Below, in pieces: positions 17,404-26,060 of a stretch of 50,015 nt of DNA; position 1 is the first letter of the stretch; every line of letters begins with the position of its first letter. A model generated the notes under the pieces. The model had not been told where the DNA came from. It was given only the letters and a program-made list of their open reading frames with translations, and ran no database searches. The stretch is taken from positions 1-50,015 of the forward strand of contig CAZMCC010000012.1 in NCBI GenBank assembly GCA_964564695.1, read 5' to 3'. Origin of the DNA: CAZMCC01 sp964564695. Its GTDB lineage: Bacteria > Planctomycetota > Phycisphaerae > Phycisphaerales > UBA1924. A program made the translations under genes and the position numbers.

Positions 17404-18090
17404 TCAAGACTTCTTCCTGCACTCACACCCCGCCCCAAACTCCCGACATACGGGGTGATCACGACACCCGCCCCCGGGGGGGGCCGGGCACCGCGCCTTG
17501 CACGCCCGCCGCCCGTGCCAGATCAGCATGTGGCTGACTTTGCACCACTGTTCGCGCGGGAACAGGGCCATCAGCCGCTGCTCGATCTCGGCGACCTTGG
17601 CCCCCTCGGGCGCCAGCGCCAGCCGCACGCTCAGCCGCTGCACGTGCGTGTCGACCGGAATTCCCTCGTTGACCTCAAACGCGTTGCCGAGCACCACGTT
17701 CGCCGTCTTGCGGGCCACGCCCCGGAGGGTCAGCAACTCCTCCATCGTCCGCGGCACCTCGCCCCCGAACCGCTCGGCCACTTCCTTCATGCTCTCGTAG
17801 ACAGCCTTGGCCTTCATGCGGAAGAAGCCGGTCGTCCGGATATACGGCTCGATCTCCGCCGGCGTCGCCTTCGCGTAGTCCGCGGGCGTGGGGAAGCGGG
17901 CAAACAGCGCCGGCGTCGCTTTGTTCACGCCCACGTCGGTGGTCTGCGCCGACAGGATCGTGGCGACCAACAGCTCGTGCGGCGTCTTGTAATTGAGCTC
18001 GCAGTGCGCGTCGGGATAGTGCTTCTCGAGAGCTCCGAGCAGCTTCCTTGCACGAGCCTTCTGGAGGGCGGTGACCTTGACCGGCTTCAT
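17404..18090 (-). CDS. nth: Endonuclease III
   Basis: A 228-residue base-excision repair glycosylase/AP lyase. The helix-hairpin-helix LRGVARKTANVVLGNAF contains the catalytic Lys, and IPVDTHVQRLSVRL the catalytic Asp. The C-terminal iron-sulfur loop is atypical. The canonical C-X6-C-X2-C-X5-C is replaced by C-X3-C-X7-C-X5-C-X6-C-X1-C, with a PAPPGGG insertion. A TAATGT box ends six bases before the ATG, overlapping the stop of the DUF4149 gene, and no Shine-Dalgarno is seen. Confidence 0.93.
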   Translation of the reverse strand: MKPVKVTALQKARARKLLGALEKHYPDAHCELNYKTPHELLVATILSAQTTDVGVNKATPALFARFPTPADYAKATPAEIEPYIRTTGFFRMKAKAVYESMKEVAERFGGEVPRTMEELLTLRGVARKTANVVLGNAFEVNEGIPVDTHVQRLSVRLALAPEGAKVAEIEQRLMALFPREQWCKVSHMLIWHGRRACKARCPAPPGGGCRDHPVCREFGAGCECRKKS

Positions 18091-18096
18091 CGCCGA

Positions 18097-18102
18097 ACAT
18101 TA
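18097..18102 (-). promoter_or_regulatory. TANNNT box six bases before the nth start
   Basis: TAATGT (minus strand), then six bases, then ATG. It contains the stop codon of the upstream gene, so a promoter role is less certain than for the isolated cases. Confidence 0.35.
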
Positions 18103-18717
18103 CACCCCGGCACGGGCGAGGCGCGGGGTCTCGAGCGTCACCGGGCGCGTGACGATCGTCGATCGCGCCGAGCAGATCCGCCACGCCGAGCCGATCAGCG
18201 CGACGAACACCGCGAGCGTGCCGCACAGCAGCAGCGCCGTGGCGGTCGGGTGCATCGAGCGGAACGCCTCACGCAAGGCCTCGGCCCGGGTGTTGTCCCC
18301 CGCCTTCGCGGCGTCCCAATACGCCAGCAACGCCCGGTTCATCTGCGGCTTGAGCCAGGCGAGGTCGGCCACGAGCAGAGCAACCGCCGTGATCAACCCC
18401 GCCCCGCGGACACGCGACGCCCACACCGACCCGGCCCGATCGCCGCTGAAAGCCAGCACCGCCAGCGCGAGCCCGGCGAACGCGGCGCACGTCACCTGCA
18501 CCACGTCAGCCGCGAAGAACACGTTGTACATCACCCGCCCCGCGGCCAGCATCCAGTGCTCGCCGCTGTAGGCGCTGAACTCCGGGAGCCGTGGATCGAG
18601 CTTCTTGACGACCGGGAAGACGATGCCCGCGGTGGCGCTCGTCATCACCAACGCGCCGAACCACAGACCCAGTGCCGTGACTCCGACCGACTCACCAAGC
18701 GTTCGCAAACCCTTCAT
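18100..18717 (-). CDS. DUF4149 (TMEM205-like) membrane protein
   Basis: 205 residues with four predicted membrane helices (LGLWFGALVMTSATAGIVF, a helix around residues 60-85, ITAVALLVADLAWL, ATALLLCGTLAVFVALIG). The order resembles DUF4149/TMEM205-like proteins, whose bacterial role is unknown. The ATG at 18715-18717 was chosen because the frame upstream is not protein-like and a TACCAT box ends six bases before it. It ends nine bases before nth, so the two genes may be co-transcribed. It diverges from the TIM-barrel gene across 71 bases. Confidence 0.7.
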   Translation of the reverse strand: MKGLRTLGESVGVTALGLWFGALVMTSATAGIVFPVVKKLDPRLPEFSAYSGEHWMLAAGRVMYNVFFAADVVQVTCAAFAGLALAVLAFSGDRAGSVWASRVRGAGLITAVALLVADLAWLKPQMNRALLAYWDAAKAGDNTRAEALREAFRSMHPTATALLLCGTLAVFVALIGSAWRICSARSTIVTRPVTLETPRLARAGV

Positions 18718-18723
18718 TGGGGC

Positions 18724-18729
18724 ATGGTA
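18724..18729 (-). promoter_or_regulatory. TANNNT box six bases before the DUF4149 gene
   Basis: TACCAT (minus strand), six bases, ATG; no ribosome site. One side of a divergent promoter pair. Confidence 0.45.
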
Positions 18730-18776
18730 TGCGCCGAGATCCGAGTTGAGACCCGGTCGCAGGGACTTTGGCGTGC

Positions 18777-18782
18777 TAGAAA
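18777..18782 (+). promoter_or_regulatory. Extended -10-like TANNNA box six bases before the TIM-barrel gene
   Basis: TGC followed by TAGAAA (TGn extended -10), six bases, then ATG at 18789; no ribosome site. Confidence 0.45.
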
Positions 18783-18788
18783 TGCACC

Positions 18789-19601
18789 ATGGTCGGCCTA
18801 GAGAACGTGTCACTGTCGCTGTCGGGGCTCGATCACCACGCGCTCGGGGGGGGGGTGCCAACCGACAACCCGGTGCGGGGCCTGATCGAGTTGGCAGCGG
18901 GCCGCGGCTTCCGGGCCGTCCAGCTCTCGGCGGCGGCCCCCGGCGTCCGGGCCCGCGACCTCGACCGGTCGGGACGCCGAGACCTCGTGGCCACCCTCAA
19001 GCGCCGGGCGCTGGCCCTCAGCGGGCTCGACCTCTGGATCCCGCGCGAGCACCTGCTCGACGCGGCCACCGCCGAGCGGGCGTTCGAAGTCATCGGCGAC
19101 GCCATCGACCTCGCGGCCGAGTTGGCCGGGCTGATGGGGATGGTCGTGCGCGGGGGCGAGGGTGCGGCGGCGAAGATCGCGCTCTCGGTGGCGCTGCCGT
19201 CGGAACTGGCGCCGGGGCTTCGGGCCGAGCTGATGCGCCGGGCCGAGATCGCGGGCGTGGCGCTGGCGGATCACACACCGCCGGCGGATGGCGCGCCGGG
19301 GCCGGACGCGGTCGGCGTCGACCCCGCCGCCCTGATCGCCCTCAAACGCGACCCGGCCGGCGAGCTGCTCAAGCTCGGCAAGCGGCTCGCCGCCGCACGC
19401 CTCAGCGACCTCTCCGACCTGGGAATGCGCGTCGCGCCAGGCGAACGCGGCGGCCGCCTCGACCTTCTCTCCTACGGCGTCGCCCTCGCCACCGCGGGCT
19501 ACGCCATGCCCGTCCCCATCGACCTCCGCGGCGTCGCCGACCAGCCCGCCGCCCTCGCCGCGTGCGTAAACCGGTTCTGCAATAAGAGCCCGGAGCGCTA
19601 G
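18789..19601 (+). CDS. TIM-barrel protein, sugar phosphate isomerase/epimerase-like
   Basis: A 270-residue protein with the alternating beta-strand/helix layout of xylose-isomerase-like barrels: GLIELAAGRGFRAVQLSAA, LVATLKRRALALSGLDLWI, AERAFEVIGDAIDLAAELAG. It is shorter than typical members, and the metal-binding Glu/His/Asp positions cannot be traced with confidence. DHTPPADGAPGP may be a degenerate one. It may therefore be non-catalytic. It is preceded by an extended -10-like box, so the message may be leaderless. Confidence 0.6.
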   Translation: MVGLENVSLSLSGLDHHALGGGVPTDNPVRGLIELAAGRGFRAVQLSAAAPGVRARDLDRSGRRDLVATLKRRALALSGLDLWIPREHLLDAATAERAFEVIGDAIDLAAELAGLMGMVVRGGEGAAAKIALSVALPSELAPGLRAELMRRAEIAGVALADHTPPADGAPGPDAVGVDPAALIALKRDPAGELLKLGKRLAAARLSDLSDLGMRVAPGERGGRLDLLSYGVALATAGYAMPVPIDLRGVADQPAALAACVNRFCNKSPER

Positions 19602-19741
19602 CGACTGGCCACGGCGACACCCGTCTGTCCCGCACCATCGGAACAATGGCCACGACGGACGACGCAATGCCCCGGCCCTGATCGCCAGCCCATCGCGTTC
19701 ATCCACATCGCCGGCTTCTTCTCCGCCGTTCCTCCGCCCCA

Positions 19742-19760
19742 CTCCGCGTCCTCCGCGTAC
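19742..19760. repeat. CTCCGCGT-type spacer repeat, copy 1
   Basis: A 19-base sequence (CTCCGCGTCCTCCGCGTAC) identical to 31684-31702. A near-identical inverted copy is at 31553-31571. Here it lies in the 201-base convergent spacer between the TIM-barrel gene and yebC, which holds nothing else I can name. Confidence 0.7.
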
Positions 19761-19802
19761 GCCCTTGAGCGTTGCGGGCCCGGAGCCCAGCGGTGATCCG
19801 TA

Positions 19803-20600
19803 CTACTCGTCCATCGCCGCCAGCACATCATCCGGAATATCGAAGTTCGCGTACACCTTCTGCACGTCGTCGTTGTCCTCGAGCAAGTCAACAAGCGCCA
19901 GCGCGGCCTTCGCCGCCTCGCCGGTCACCGTAACCGTGTTCGTCGGAACCAGTTCGATCCGTGCCGACGCGATCTTGAGGCCCGACGCTTCCAGCGCCGT
20001 CTTCACGCTGTGCAGGTCGCCCGGCGCCGTCGTGATCGTCCACGTCGGCCCGCGATCCTCATCCCGATCGTCGTCATCATCATCGTCATCGACGGCCGGC
20101 GGCGGCACGGCGTCCGCAGCCCCCGCGTTGATCGCCGCCTCCATCACCGCGTCCTCGGTCATGCCCTTCGCCCGCGCCTCGATCGTGCCCTTGGTCTCGA
20201 ACATGTACCCGACGCAGCCGCTGGTGCCCAGGTTGCCGCCGTAATCCTCGAAGGCCAGACGGACATCGCCGGCCGTGCGCGTGCGGTTGTTCGTGAGCGC
20301 GTCGATGACAAGCGCGAATCCGCCGGGCCCATAGCCCTCGTAACGGACGTTCTCGTAGTTCTCGGTGCCCAGCTCCCCCGAGCCCTTCTTGATGGCCCGC
20401 TCGATCGTGTCCCGCGGCATGTTGGCCCAGCGGGCCTCGTCAATCGCGTACCGCAGCGCGAGGTTGGCGTCGGGATCGGGCCCGCCGTTGCGCGAGGCGA
20501 CGATGATCGCGCGCGAGCACTTGGACCAGACCTTGCTTCGCCGGCCGTCCACCACTTTCTTGCGGTGCTTGATCTTGCTCCACTTGTTATGGCCGGCCAT
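19803..20600 (-). CDS. yebC: YebC/PmpR family protein
   Basis: 265 residues. It has the family start MAGHNKWSKIKHRKKVVDGR and NMPRDTIERAIKKGSGEL, then YEGYGPGGFALVIDALTNNR. YebC-type proteins are DNA-binding regulators, or in one branch relieve ribosome stalling at proline runs. Given the Pro-rich proteome here, the translation role is attractive but unproven. Between domains 2 and 3 lies an acidic insert of eight consecutive Asp residues (plus DRDEDR), encoded by a GAT/GAC microsatellite. Its ATG lies one base after the stop of the TPR gene, so translation is coupled. Confidence 0.92.
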   Translation of the reverse strand: MAGHNKWSKIKHRKKVVDGRRSKVWSKCSRAIIVASRNGGPDPDANLALRYAIDEARWANMPRDTIERAIKKGSGELGTENYENVRYEGYGPGGFALVIDALTNNRTRTAGDVRLAFEDYGGNLGTSGCVGYMFETKGTIEARAKGMTEDAVMEAAINAGAADAVPPPAVDDDDDDDDRDEDRGPTWTITTAPGDLHSVKTALEASGLKIASARIELVPTNTVTVTGEAAKAALALVDLLEDNDDVQKVYANFDIPDDVLAAMDE

Positions 20601-20601
20601 G

Positions 20602-23600
20602 TCAGGGTTTCTCCCCGTCGGGTGCAGGGGTCGGGGTGGCGGTGGGGGGGGCGGGGTTGTTGGCGCCCCCGGAGGGAACGGTCTTGGCCGCGTCGCGCTC
20701 CGCCCACGTGGCGGCGACGACGGGCTTCCCGCCGCGCGAGACCGCCTGCTGCTTGCGATGGCTGTCAGCGGCGAGGGTGGTGTAGCGATTGATGGCGCGA
20801 GAATTCGCGTTGCCGGCGCCGCCGCCGCCAAGGCGGTTGGCCCGCGCCGTGGCGTCGCCGGACGCTTGGCGCCAGGCGTCGCCGGCGCCGTCCCGATCGC
20901 CGGCGCGGTACAGCGCATCGCCGAGGTGGTCGCGCAGCGTGGGGTTGTTCTGCCCGTCCTTCAGGATCGCACGCTTGAGCAGGGTGACGGCGCCCTCGCC
21001 CTCGGGACCGTCGACGAATCGGCCCTGGTGATAGCAGAGCCACGCGATCGAGTCGAGCACATTGGCGTCGTTGGGGTCGCGGCTGTAGGCCTTCTCGATC
21101 ATGCGGACGGCGTCGTCACGCCGCCGGTCGCGCTCGAGCAGGTTGTACCCGAGGTTGTTGTTGGCAAGGGCGTGGTCGGGGTCGAACTCGAGGGCCAGCT
21201 CGTAGACAAGTTCCGCATCGTCGAGGCCGCGCGAGTCGACCTTGACGGCGAACTCGCACGCCAGGTCGGCGCGCGTAATGGAGCTGGAGCGCTCCCGCGT
21301 GTCCTTGCCCGTGAACTCCTGAAGGACCGCTTCGAAGCTGGCGGGCTCGCACGCCGCACGCAGAGCGGCGATCGTGTCCGCCGCCGATCCGATCTGCGAA
21401 GCGACCGTCAGCCACAGCGCGTGCAGGGCTCCCGCGCCCGGCGGCTCCTCAAGGGCCGCGAGGCGCGCGAACTCGACGCTCGCCTGCGGCATGCCCTGGC
21501 GGGCCAGCTTCAGCGCCACGACCGTGTGCACCGCCGACGGATCGGGCACCTGCGCCGCGGCCTCCGCAGTGGCCCGCACGAGCGAAGGCATGTCGAACTC
21601 GCGATCGGCCACCATGAGCTGCAGGCGTGCGTCGTGCAATTTCGGCGTGAGCCGCCCGGCCCGCTTGAACGTCTGCTCGATCGCGTGCCGGATCGGTTCG
21701 TTGCTCGGGGCCTCGGGCTTGTTGAGCGTTTCCATCGCCGACTTAGCGGCGGGCTCGAGGGCCGACATCAGCGCCGCGGCCTGCGCGGGGCGCAGGCCCA
21801 TCGGCGCGGGGAGCGCGTCGAGATCGGCGCTCGCGACCCGGATGTCCTTGAGCAGAGCGTGGGCCGTGGCCCGGGCGCCGGTGACGTCCGCGTTCGCGGG
21901 ATAGGTGGCGAGCTTCTCAAGGATGCGCTTGGCCCCCGCCTCGGGACCCAGGGCCTCGCGCGTGAGCGCCGACCAGATGCGCAGGACATCGGCGTCATAG
22001 ACGCGCGCAAGCACGCCGTCGGCCGCGCCCAGCGCCGTGGTGCGGGACGCTTCGTCCTTGGCGATCCGGACACCAAGCGCCGCCCCCGCGAGCGCGGGCC
22101 ACGCCGAGGTCTTGGCCGCGCCTTCGAGTTCGGCCACACGGGTCCGCAGGCGTGCGAGGCCCGGGTCGGTGGTGGGCATCGTCATGAAGACCGCGAGCAG
22201 GCCGGCGCCCGCGTCGTCGTCGTCGGGGTTGTCGCCCAGCAGGGTCGAGTACTCGCCCAGGGCCTGCGTGAACTGGCGGGCTCGCAGCAGCTCGCGTGCG
22301 CGGATGAGCCGCAGGCCGCGTCCGTCGGGCGCGACCTCGCGGAGCTCGCGGATCATCGAAGACAGGCGCTCGCGATCAGGATCGCCCGACGTGCCGGCCG
22401 CGTCGAGGAGTCGCAGACGCGGCCCCTCGGCCTCGGGATCGAGGGACGCCGCCCGCATGACATGGGCTTCGCTCAGCGCACGCCGTCCGAGCCAGTCGGC
22501 CAGGTCGGCCGCCGCAAGCCAGTCGGCAACGCCCGGGGGCATCGCCGTGCCGGGGTTCGCCAGGGCCCGCTCGTACATCGCGAGGGCCTCGTCGGGGCGT
22601 TGCATCGCGGCGAGGGCGCGGGCCGCGAGCAGGGCGGCGCCGCTCGCGGGATCACGCTCCGCGCTCGCAGTGAGCGTGACAATGGCGCGGTCGCCGGCCG
22701 CCCAGTCGGCGCACGCCGCGGCGATCTTCGCCCGCCACGCGTGCCACCGAAGATCGGCGGCGTGCTTCGCATCGGCCGCGACGGCGAGCCGGCTGGCCTC
22801 TTCGAAACGCCCGGCGCGAACGAGAAGTGTCGCAAGGACCGCGTCGACGCCGGGCCCGGCCGCGGGTTCCGTGACCCGCGGACGCAGCCCGAGCACATCG
22901 TCAACGCCCGGGCTCGGGCGCAGCACCAGCGAGGCAACCTGGTCCAGCGAAGCAGGACAGCGTGCCAGCACGTTTCCAGCGAGGGTGAGGCCCTCGACAG
23001 AATCGCCGGGAGCGAACCGGTCCGTGGTGAGCAGGTCGTCGATCATCCCCGTGTCGGGAGTCCGCTCCAGGCGCGAGAGCAGCAGTTCGCGCCCGCCGTT
23101 GGTCCCCAGCCCGGCCGCGGCGGCCCGGTAGAGGCTCGCGCGACGCGTCGCCGAGGTCGTCGAGGGGTCGTCGGCAATCGCGGTGAGCGCCGCGGAGATG
23201 GTCGCGCCTGACGCGGCGTCCGAGGTCGTGACCGCGCGGATCAGCTCGCCGGTATGTTCGCCGCTGGCGCGCGAGGACAGGCGATCGTCGATGATCAGCT
23301 CGGCGGCGCCGGCGGCCCGCCCGGACGAGAGCATCGCGTGCACGCGCCGCTGCAGCAGGTCCGAGGCGTGCGCCTCGGCCCCGGGCTCGGTGCTCGCACG
23401 CTCATACGCCTTCAACGCATCGGGAACGCGCCCGAGCCGCATGTACGCGTCCCCCACGATCGTCCACAGGTCCGCGTGACGCCGGATCAGCTCGGCGTAT
23501 TCCTCCGCCCAGCGGGGCGAGACAAGCGTCCGCCCCCGTTCGATCGTCTCGGTGATGAGCGACGTGCCCGCCGTGGCCGCGCCCCACGAGAGCAGCGATT

Positions 23601-24303
23601 CGCCCAGGGCCGCGTCGGCGATGACGCCCAGGCCCGGGTCTTCGGCCGCCGCGGCGGCGGTGCGCATGCGCAGCGCAAGGACGGCGGAGTCTTCCCAGCG
23701 CCGCTCGATCCGCAGCGCCCGCCACAGCGTCATCAGCGTCGCGGGATCGGTCGAGCCGGCGTCGTACGCCCGGCGCAGAGCGCCCACGGCGTCTCGGACC
23801 CGTCCCGCCCGCGCATGGGCGCTGGCGAGCAGCTCCCAGGGTTCGGGCGACGCGGGATTGAGATCGGCCGCCTGCGCCAGGTCCGTCACCGCGTCCGCAA
23901 ACCGCCCTTCGACCAGCGCCGTCTGCCCGCGGACATAGAGCCGGATCGATTGTCGCAGCGTGGCTTCATCGACCGCCTCGCCGGCCACCTTCGCGGGTTC
24001 GCGCGCCTTGAGGCGTGCGAGCACGGCCTCGAGGTCCGCGTCGCGCTGGCCGCCCGTGTCGGGAAACGGCTCGGTGAGGAACTCGAGCTCAAGCGGCGGC
24101 TTGATGGTTCGGGCCGGGCCGGGGTTCGACTGTTCCGCACGGGCCCGCTCCCGAAGCGACCGCAGCACCGGCGGTTCGGGCGCGATCGCGCCGTGCGCCA
24201 TCAACGGCGACGGCAGCGCCATCGCGAGTCCCGCGATGGCCGCGAGCCACGGACGCCACCGTCGGCGCCGGAAATTGGAGGTGACGGCGCCGGCGCGGTT
24301 CAT
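20602..24303 (-). CDS. Exported TPR-repeat protein, 1,233 residues
   Basis: A very large tetratricopeptide protein of unknown role. ATG at 24301-24303 overlaps the upstream stop by four bases (ATGA) and gives a signal peptide (basic start, hydrophobic core LAAIAGLAMALPSPLMA). TPR-like units recur: ALVEGRFADAVTDLAQAADL near residue 120, then through the middle, and clearest near the C-terminus (LVYELALEFDPDHALANNNL, AVRMIEKAYSRDPNDANVLD, then LKDGQNNPTLRDHLGDALYR). The last 80 residues are Pro/Ala/Thr-rich. Its place among translation genes suggests co-expression only; a periplasmic scaffold role is a guess. Confidence 0.85.
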   Translation of the reverse strand: MNRAGAVTSNFRRRRWRPWLAAIAGLAMALPSPLMAHGAIAPEPPVLRSLRERARAEQSNPGPARTIKPPLELEFLTEPFPDTGGQRDADLEAVLARLKAREPAKVAGEAVDEATLRQSIRLYVRGQTALVEGRFADAVTDLAQAADLNPASPEPWELLASAHARAGRVRDAVGALRRAYDAGSTDPATLMTLWRALRIERRWEDSAVLALRMRTAAAAAEDPGLGVIADAALGESLLSWGAATAGTSLITETIERGRTLVSPRWAEEYAELIRRHADLWTIVGDAYMRLGRVPDALKAYERASTEPGAEAHASDLLQRRVHAMLSSGRAAGAAELIIDDRLSSRASGEHTGELIRAVTTSDAASGATISAALTAIADDPSTTSATRRASLYRAAAAGLGTNGGRELLLSRLERTPDTGMIDDLLTTDRFAPGDSVEGLTLAGNVLARCPASLDQVASLVLRPSPGVDDVLGLRPRVTEPAAGPGVDAVLATLLVRAGRFEEASRLAVAADAKHAADLRWHAWRAKIAAACADWAAGDRAIVTLTASAERDPASGAALLAARALAAMQRPDEALAMYERALANPGTAMPPGVADWLAAADLADWLGRRALSEAHVMRAASLDPEAEGPRLRLLDAAGTSGDPDRERLSSMIRELREVAPDGRGLRLIRARELLRARQFTQALGEYSTLLGDNPDDDDAGAGLLAVFMTMPTTDPGLARLRTRVAELEGAAKTSAWPALAGAALGVRIAKDEASRTTALGAADGVLARVYDADVLRIWSALTREALGPEAGAKRILEKLATYPANADVTGARATAHALLKDIRVASADLDALPAPMGLRPAQAAALMSALEPAAKSAMETLNKPEAPSNEPIRHAIEQTFKRAGRLTPKLHDARLQLMVADREFDMPSLVRATAEAAAQVPDPSAVHTVVALKLARQGMPQASVEFARLAALEEPPGAGALHALWLTVASQIGSAADTIAALRAACEPASFEAVLQEFTGKDTRERSSSITRADLACEFAVKVDSRGLDDAELVYELALEFDPDHALANNNLGYNLLERDRRRDDAVRMIEKAYSRDPNDANVLDSIAWLCYHQGRFVDGPEGEGAVTLLKRAILKDGQNNPTLRDHLGDALYRAGDRDGAGDAWRQASGDATARANRLGGGGAGNANSRAINRYTTLAADSHRKQQAVSRGGKPVVAATWAERDAAKTVPSGGANNPAPPTATPTPAPDGEKP

Positions 24304-25079
24304 GATTTCTCCGAACGCCCGCGTCCCCCACCCGGACGCGGCGGCCTGGATCGCGACGCCGCGGCGGGTTCGCGAGCCGCGGCCTTTCCCAGGCTCGGCG
24401 GCGCGGGTTGGGGCTCGGGCAGGGCCAGGTCGTCGGCCCACGCCTGCGCGAGCATGTAGAAATCGAGCAGCTCGCCCGCCCGCACGTGGCGCTCGACGAG
24501 CGTGGCCGCCTCGGTGCAGTTGCGACCGCGCGGGACGACCGAGCACTCGACCATCCGCCGCAGAAGTCGTCCGTCGACCGGGGCCGCGTGACCGCCGAGT
24601 TGCAGCAGCACGACGCGGGCCGCGACAAATCCCGGGGTTCCCTCGATGGCTTCGAGGCACCCGCGGGCCTCGCGCTTGCCCTGCTCGGCGAGGCTGGCCT
24701 GCGTGAGCGTGCGCGTGCCGCGGAAGGCGTCGGTGAGGGCCGCGTGCAGGCGCTCGGAGCGGTCGTGCACGAGCGGGTACGCGGGGCCGAGGATCCCCGC
24801 GATCTCACGCGGCGAGCACACGCGCAGTTCGTTGGCGTCGACGACGCTCGCGATCAGCCGGCGCCACGCCTCGTCCGCAAGCGCGGTCGTGCTCTCCCAC
24901 AGAAGCATCGAACGGATGAACTCGTCGAGCACAGGATCGTCGCTGAGCGTGGGCGACGGCGGCGCGGCGACCGGATGGCCGTACTTCGCGCGGAGCGTCT
25001 GCACAAGATCGCCGGAGGCGCCGTGGTCGGCGTGGGGAGTGTGGTGGGGGTGCGCTGGGTGCGAGTTGTGCGGGCTCAC
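24300..25079 (-). CDS. HhH-GPD-fold (endonuclease III-like) protein lacking the catalytic lysine
   Basis: 259 residues. Residues 50-190 follow the endonuclease III fold: DEAWRRLIASVVDANEL, then a helix-hairpin-helix EGTPGFVAARVVLLQLGG, then APVDGRLLRRM. Aligned with Nth (GVGRKTANVV, PVDTHVQR), the catalytic Asp is kept but the lysine position is Val, and no iron-sulfur cysteines are seen. It may bind DNA or RNA without cleaving, or act as a monofunctional glycosylase. The N-terminus is His/Pro-rich and the C-terminus is basic and disordered. It starts with GTG overlapping the rbfA stop (GTGA). Confidence 0.55.
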   Translation of the reverse strand: MSPHNSHPAHPHHTPHADHGASGDLVQTLRAKYGHPVAAPPSPTLSDDPVLDEFIRSMLLWESTTALADEAWRRLIASVVDANELRVCSPREIAGILGPAYPLVHDRSERLHAALTDAFRGTRTLTQASLAEQGKREARGCLEAIEGTPGFVAARVVLLQLGGHAAPVDGRLLRRMVECSVVPRGRNCTEAATLVERHVRAGELLDFYMLAQAWADDLALPEPQPAPPSLGKAAAREPAAASRSRPPRPGGGRGRSEKS

Positions 25080-25513
25080 CGGTCGGCCCCCTCAGGCTCG
25101 CCTTCCTGCTCAGCGGTGGGCTCAGCGGCCGGCTCCGTGGTCGGCGCCGGCGACGCGGCCTTGGCCTTGTCCAGCGCGCGGTAGACCTCGGCCTCGCGCT
25201 TGAGCGACTCGTCGAGCCGGAACGAGACCGTCGGCATCTGGTTCAGGGCGATGAGGTCGCCCACCAGCCGCCGGATGTGGGCCGCCGCGTGCTTGAGCCC
25301 GTGCACCACCAGCTTCTGGCGCTCGATCGGCAGCACCGAAACCCAGACCGTGGCGGCCTTGAGGTCGTCGCTCACCGTGACCTTGGTGACGGTGATGAGG
25401 CCCTCGAGGCGCGGGTCCGCAAGCCCGCGCGCAAAGACCTGCTGCACCGCATCCTGGATCGTCGACGCCACTCGCTCGGTTCGTACCGACAGGGGAAACC
25501 TCCGGAAATTCAC
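25076..25513 (-). CDS. rbfA: Ribosome-binding factor A
   Basis: A 145-residue KH-fold assembly factor for the 30S subunit. The core is visible as RTERVASTIQDAVQQVFARG, LADPRLEGLITVTKVTVSDD, LKAATVWVSVL, and LNQMPTVSFRLDESLKRE. A Glu/Pro/Ala-rich tail extends past residue 118. It starts at GTG with no clear ribosome site, 43 bases after ylxP. It belongs to the usual nusA-infB-ylxP-rbfA order. Confidence 0.93.
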   Translation of the reverse strand: MNFRRFPLSVRTERVASTIQDAVQQVFARGLADPRLEGLITVTKVTVSDDLKAATVWVSVLPIERQKLVVHGLKHAAAHIRRLVGDLIALNQMPTVSFRLDESLKREAEVYRALDKAKAASPAPTTEPAAEPTAEQEGEPEGADR

Positions 25514-25556
25514 GCGCGCCCACCCGCCCGGTCACTGCCACGCTGTTGGAACAACC

Positions 25557-25943
25557 TTATTCCGCCCGGTCGGGGTCGGCGTCGCCGGAGCCGCGGCTTT
25601 CCTCGGGCGTCCACAGCGGCGAGCCGTCCTCGGCCCGCTCGTCCCATCCCAGGTCGTCAGGGTTGAAGATCTCGCGCCGGACCTCCCCCAATTCCGCGTC
25701 GTCCATCGTGCGGAGCTTCTCGACGATGCGGTCGAGCAGCCCGGACAGGTACTTCGCGTCCGACCCCACCGCGGCCAGCCCCAGGCGTGCCGCCGAGTGG
25801 TTGTCGAGCAACCCGACCTCCGCGACGCTGACCATGTGCTCGCGGTGGAGCCGGTCCTTGAGCGACTTCACCACGCTGCGCTTGTCCTTGAGAGACGCCG
25901 AACCGTGGATGAAGAGGTCGAATTCGAGGAGAGCGAGCTTCAT
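25557..25943 (-). CDS. ylxP: DUF503 (YlxP-like) protein
   Basis: 128 residues. The family opening MKLALLEFDLFIHGSASLKD and KRSVVKSLKDRLHREHMVSV are clear, followed by EVGLLDNHSAARLGLAAVGS. DUF503 genes usually sit between infB and rbfA, as here, and are thought to act in ribosome assembly. The last 45 residues are an acidic extension. The bases before the ATG are pyrimidine-rich (CCCTTCCTCCC), so there is no Shine-Dalgarno; the upstream spacer holds heptamer repeats. Confidence 0.88.
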   Translation of the reverse strand: MKLALLEFDLFIHGSASLKDKRSVVKSLKDRLHREHMVSVAEVGLLDNHSAARLGLAAVGSDAKYLSGLLDRIVEKLRTMDDAELGEVRREIFNPDDLGWDERAEDGSPLWTPEESRGSGDADPDRAE

Positions 25944-25950
25944 GGGAGGA

Positions 25951-25997
25951 AGGGACTAGGGATCAGGGACTAGGGACTAGGGACTAGGGACTAGGGA
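25951..25997. repeat. Heptamer tandem repeat (AGGGACT) between infB and ylxP
   Basis: Six units of AGGGACT (one variant AGGGATC) plus a partial one. A complementary stretch beginning CCCTAGTCCCTGG at 26027 can pair with it, and a smaller hairpin (GGGAG/CTCCC) lies between. The infB-ylxP message would therefore carry a strong stem just upstream of ylxP. Confidence 0.8.
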
Positions 25998-26060
25998 AAG
26001 GCGCGGAAGAAACCGGGAGCTTCCGCTCCCTAGTCCCTGGCCCCTGGTCCCTGGCCCCTC

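Noticed and set aside
20365..23211. Long plus-strand open frame opposite the TPR and yebC genes
   Set aside because: Antisense shadow; the TPR protein has a signal peptide, repeats and coupled neighbours, the shadow has none.
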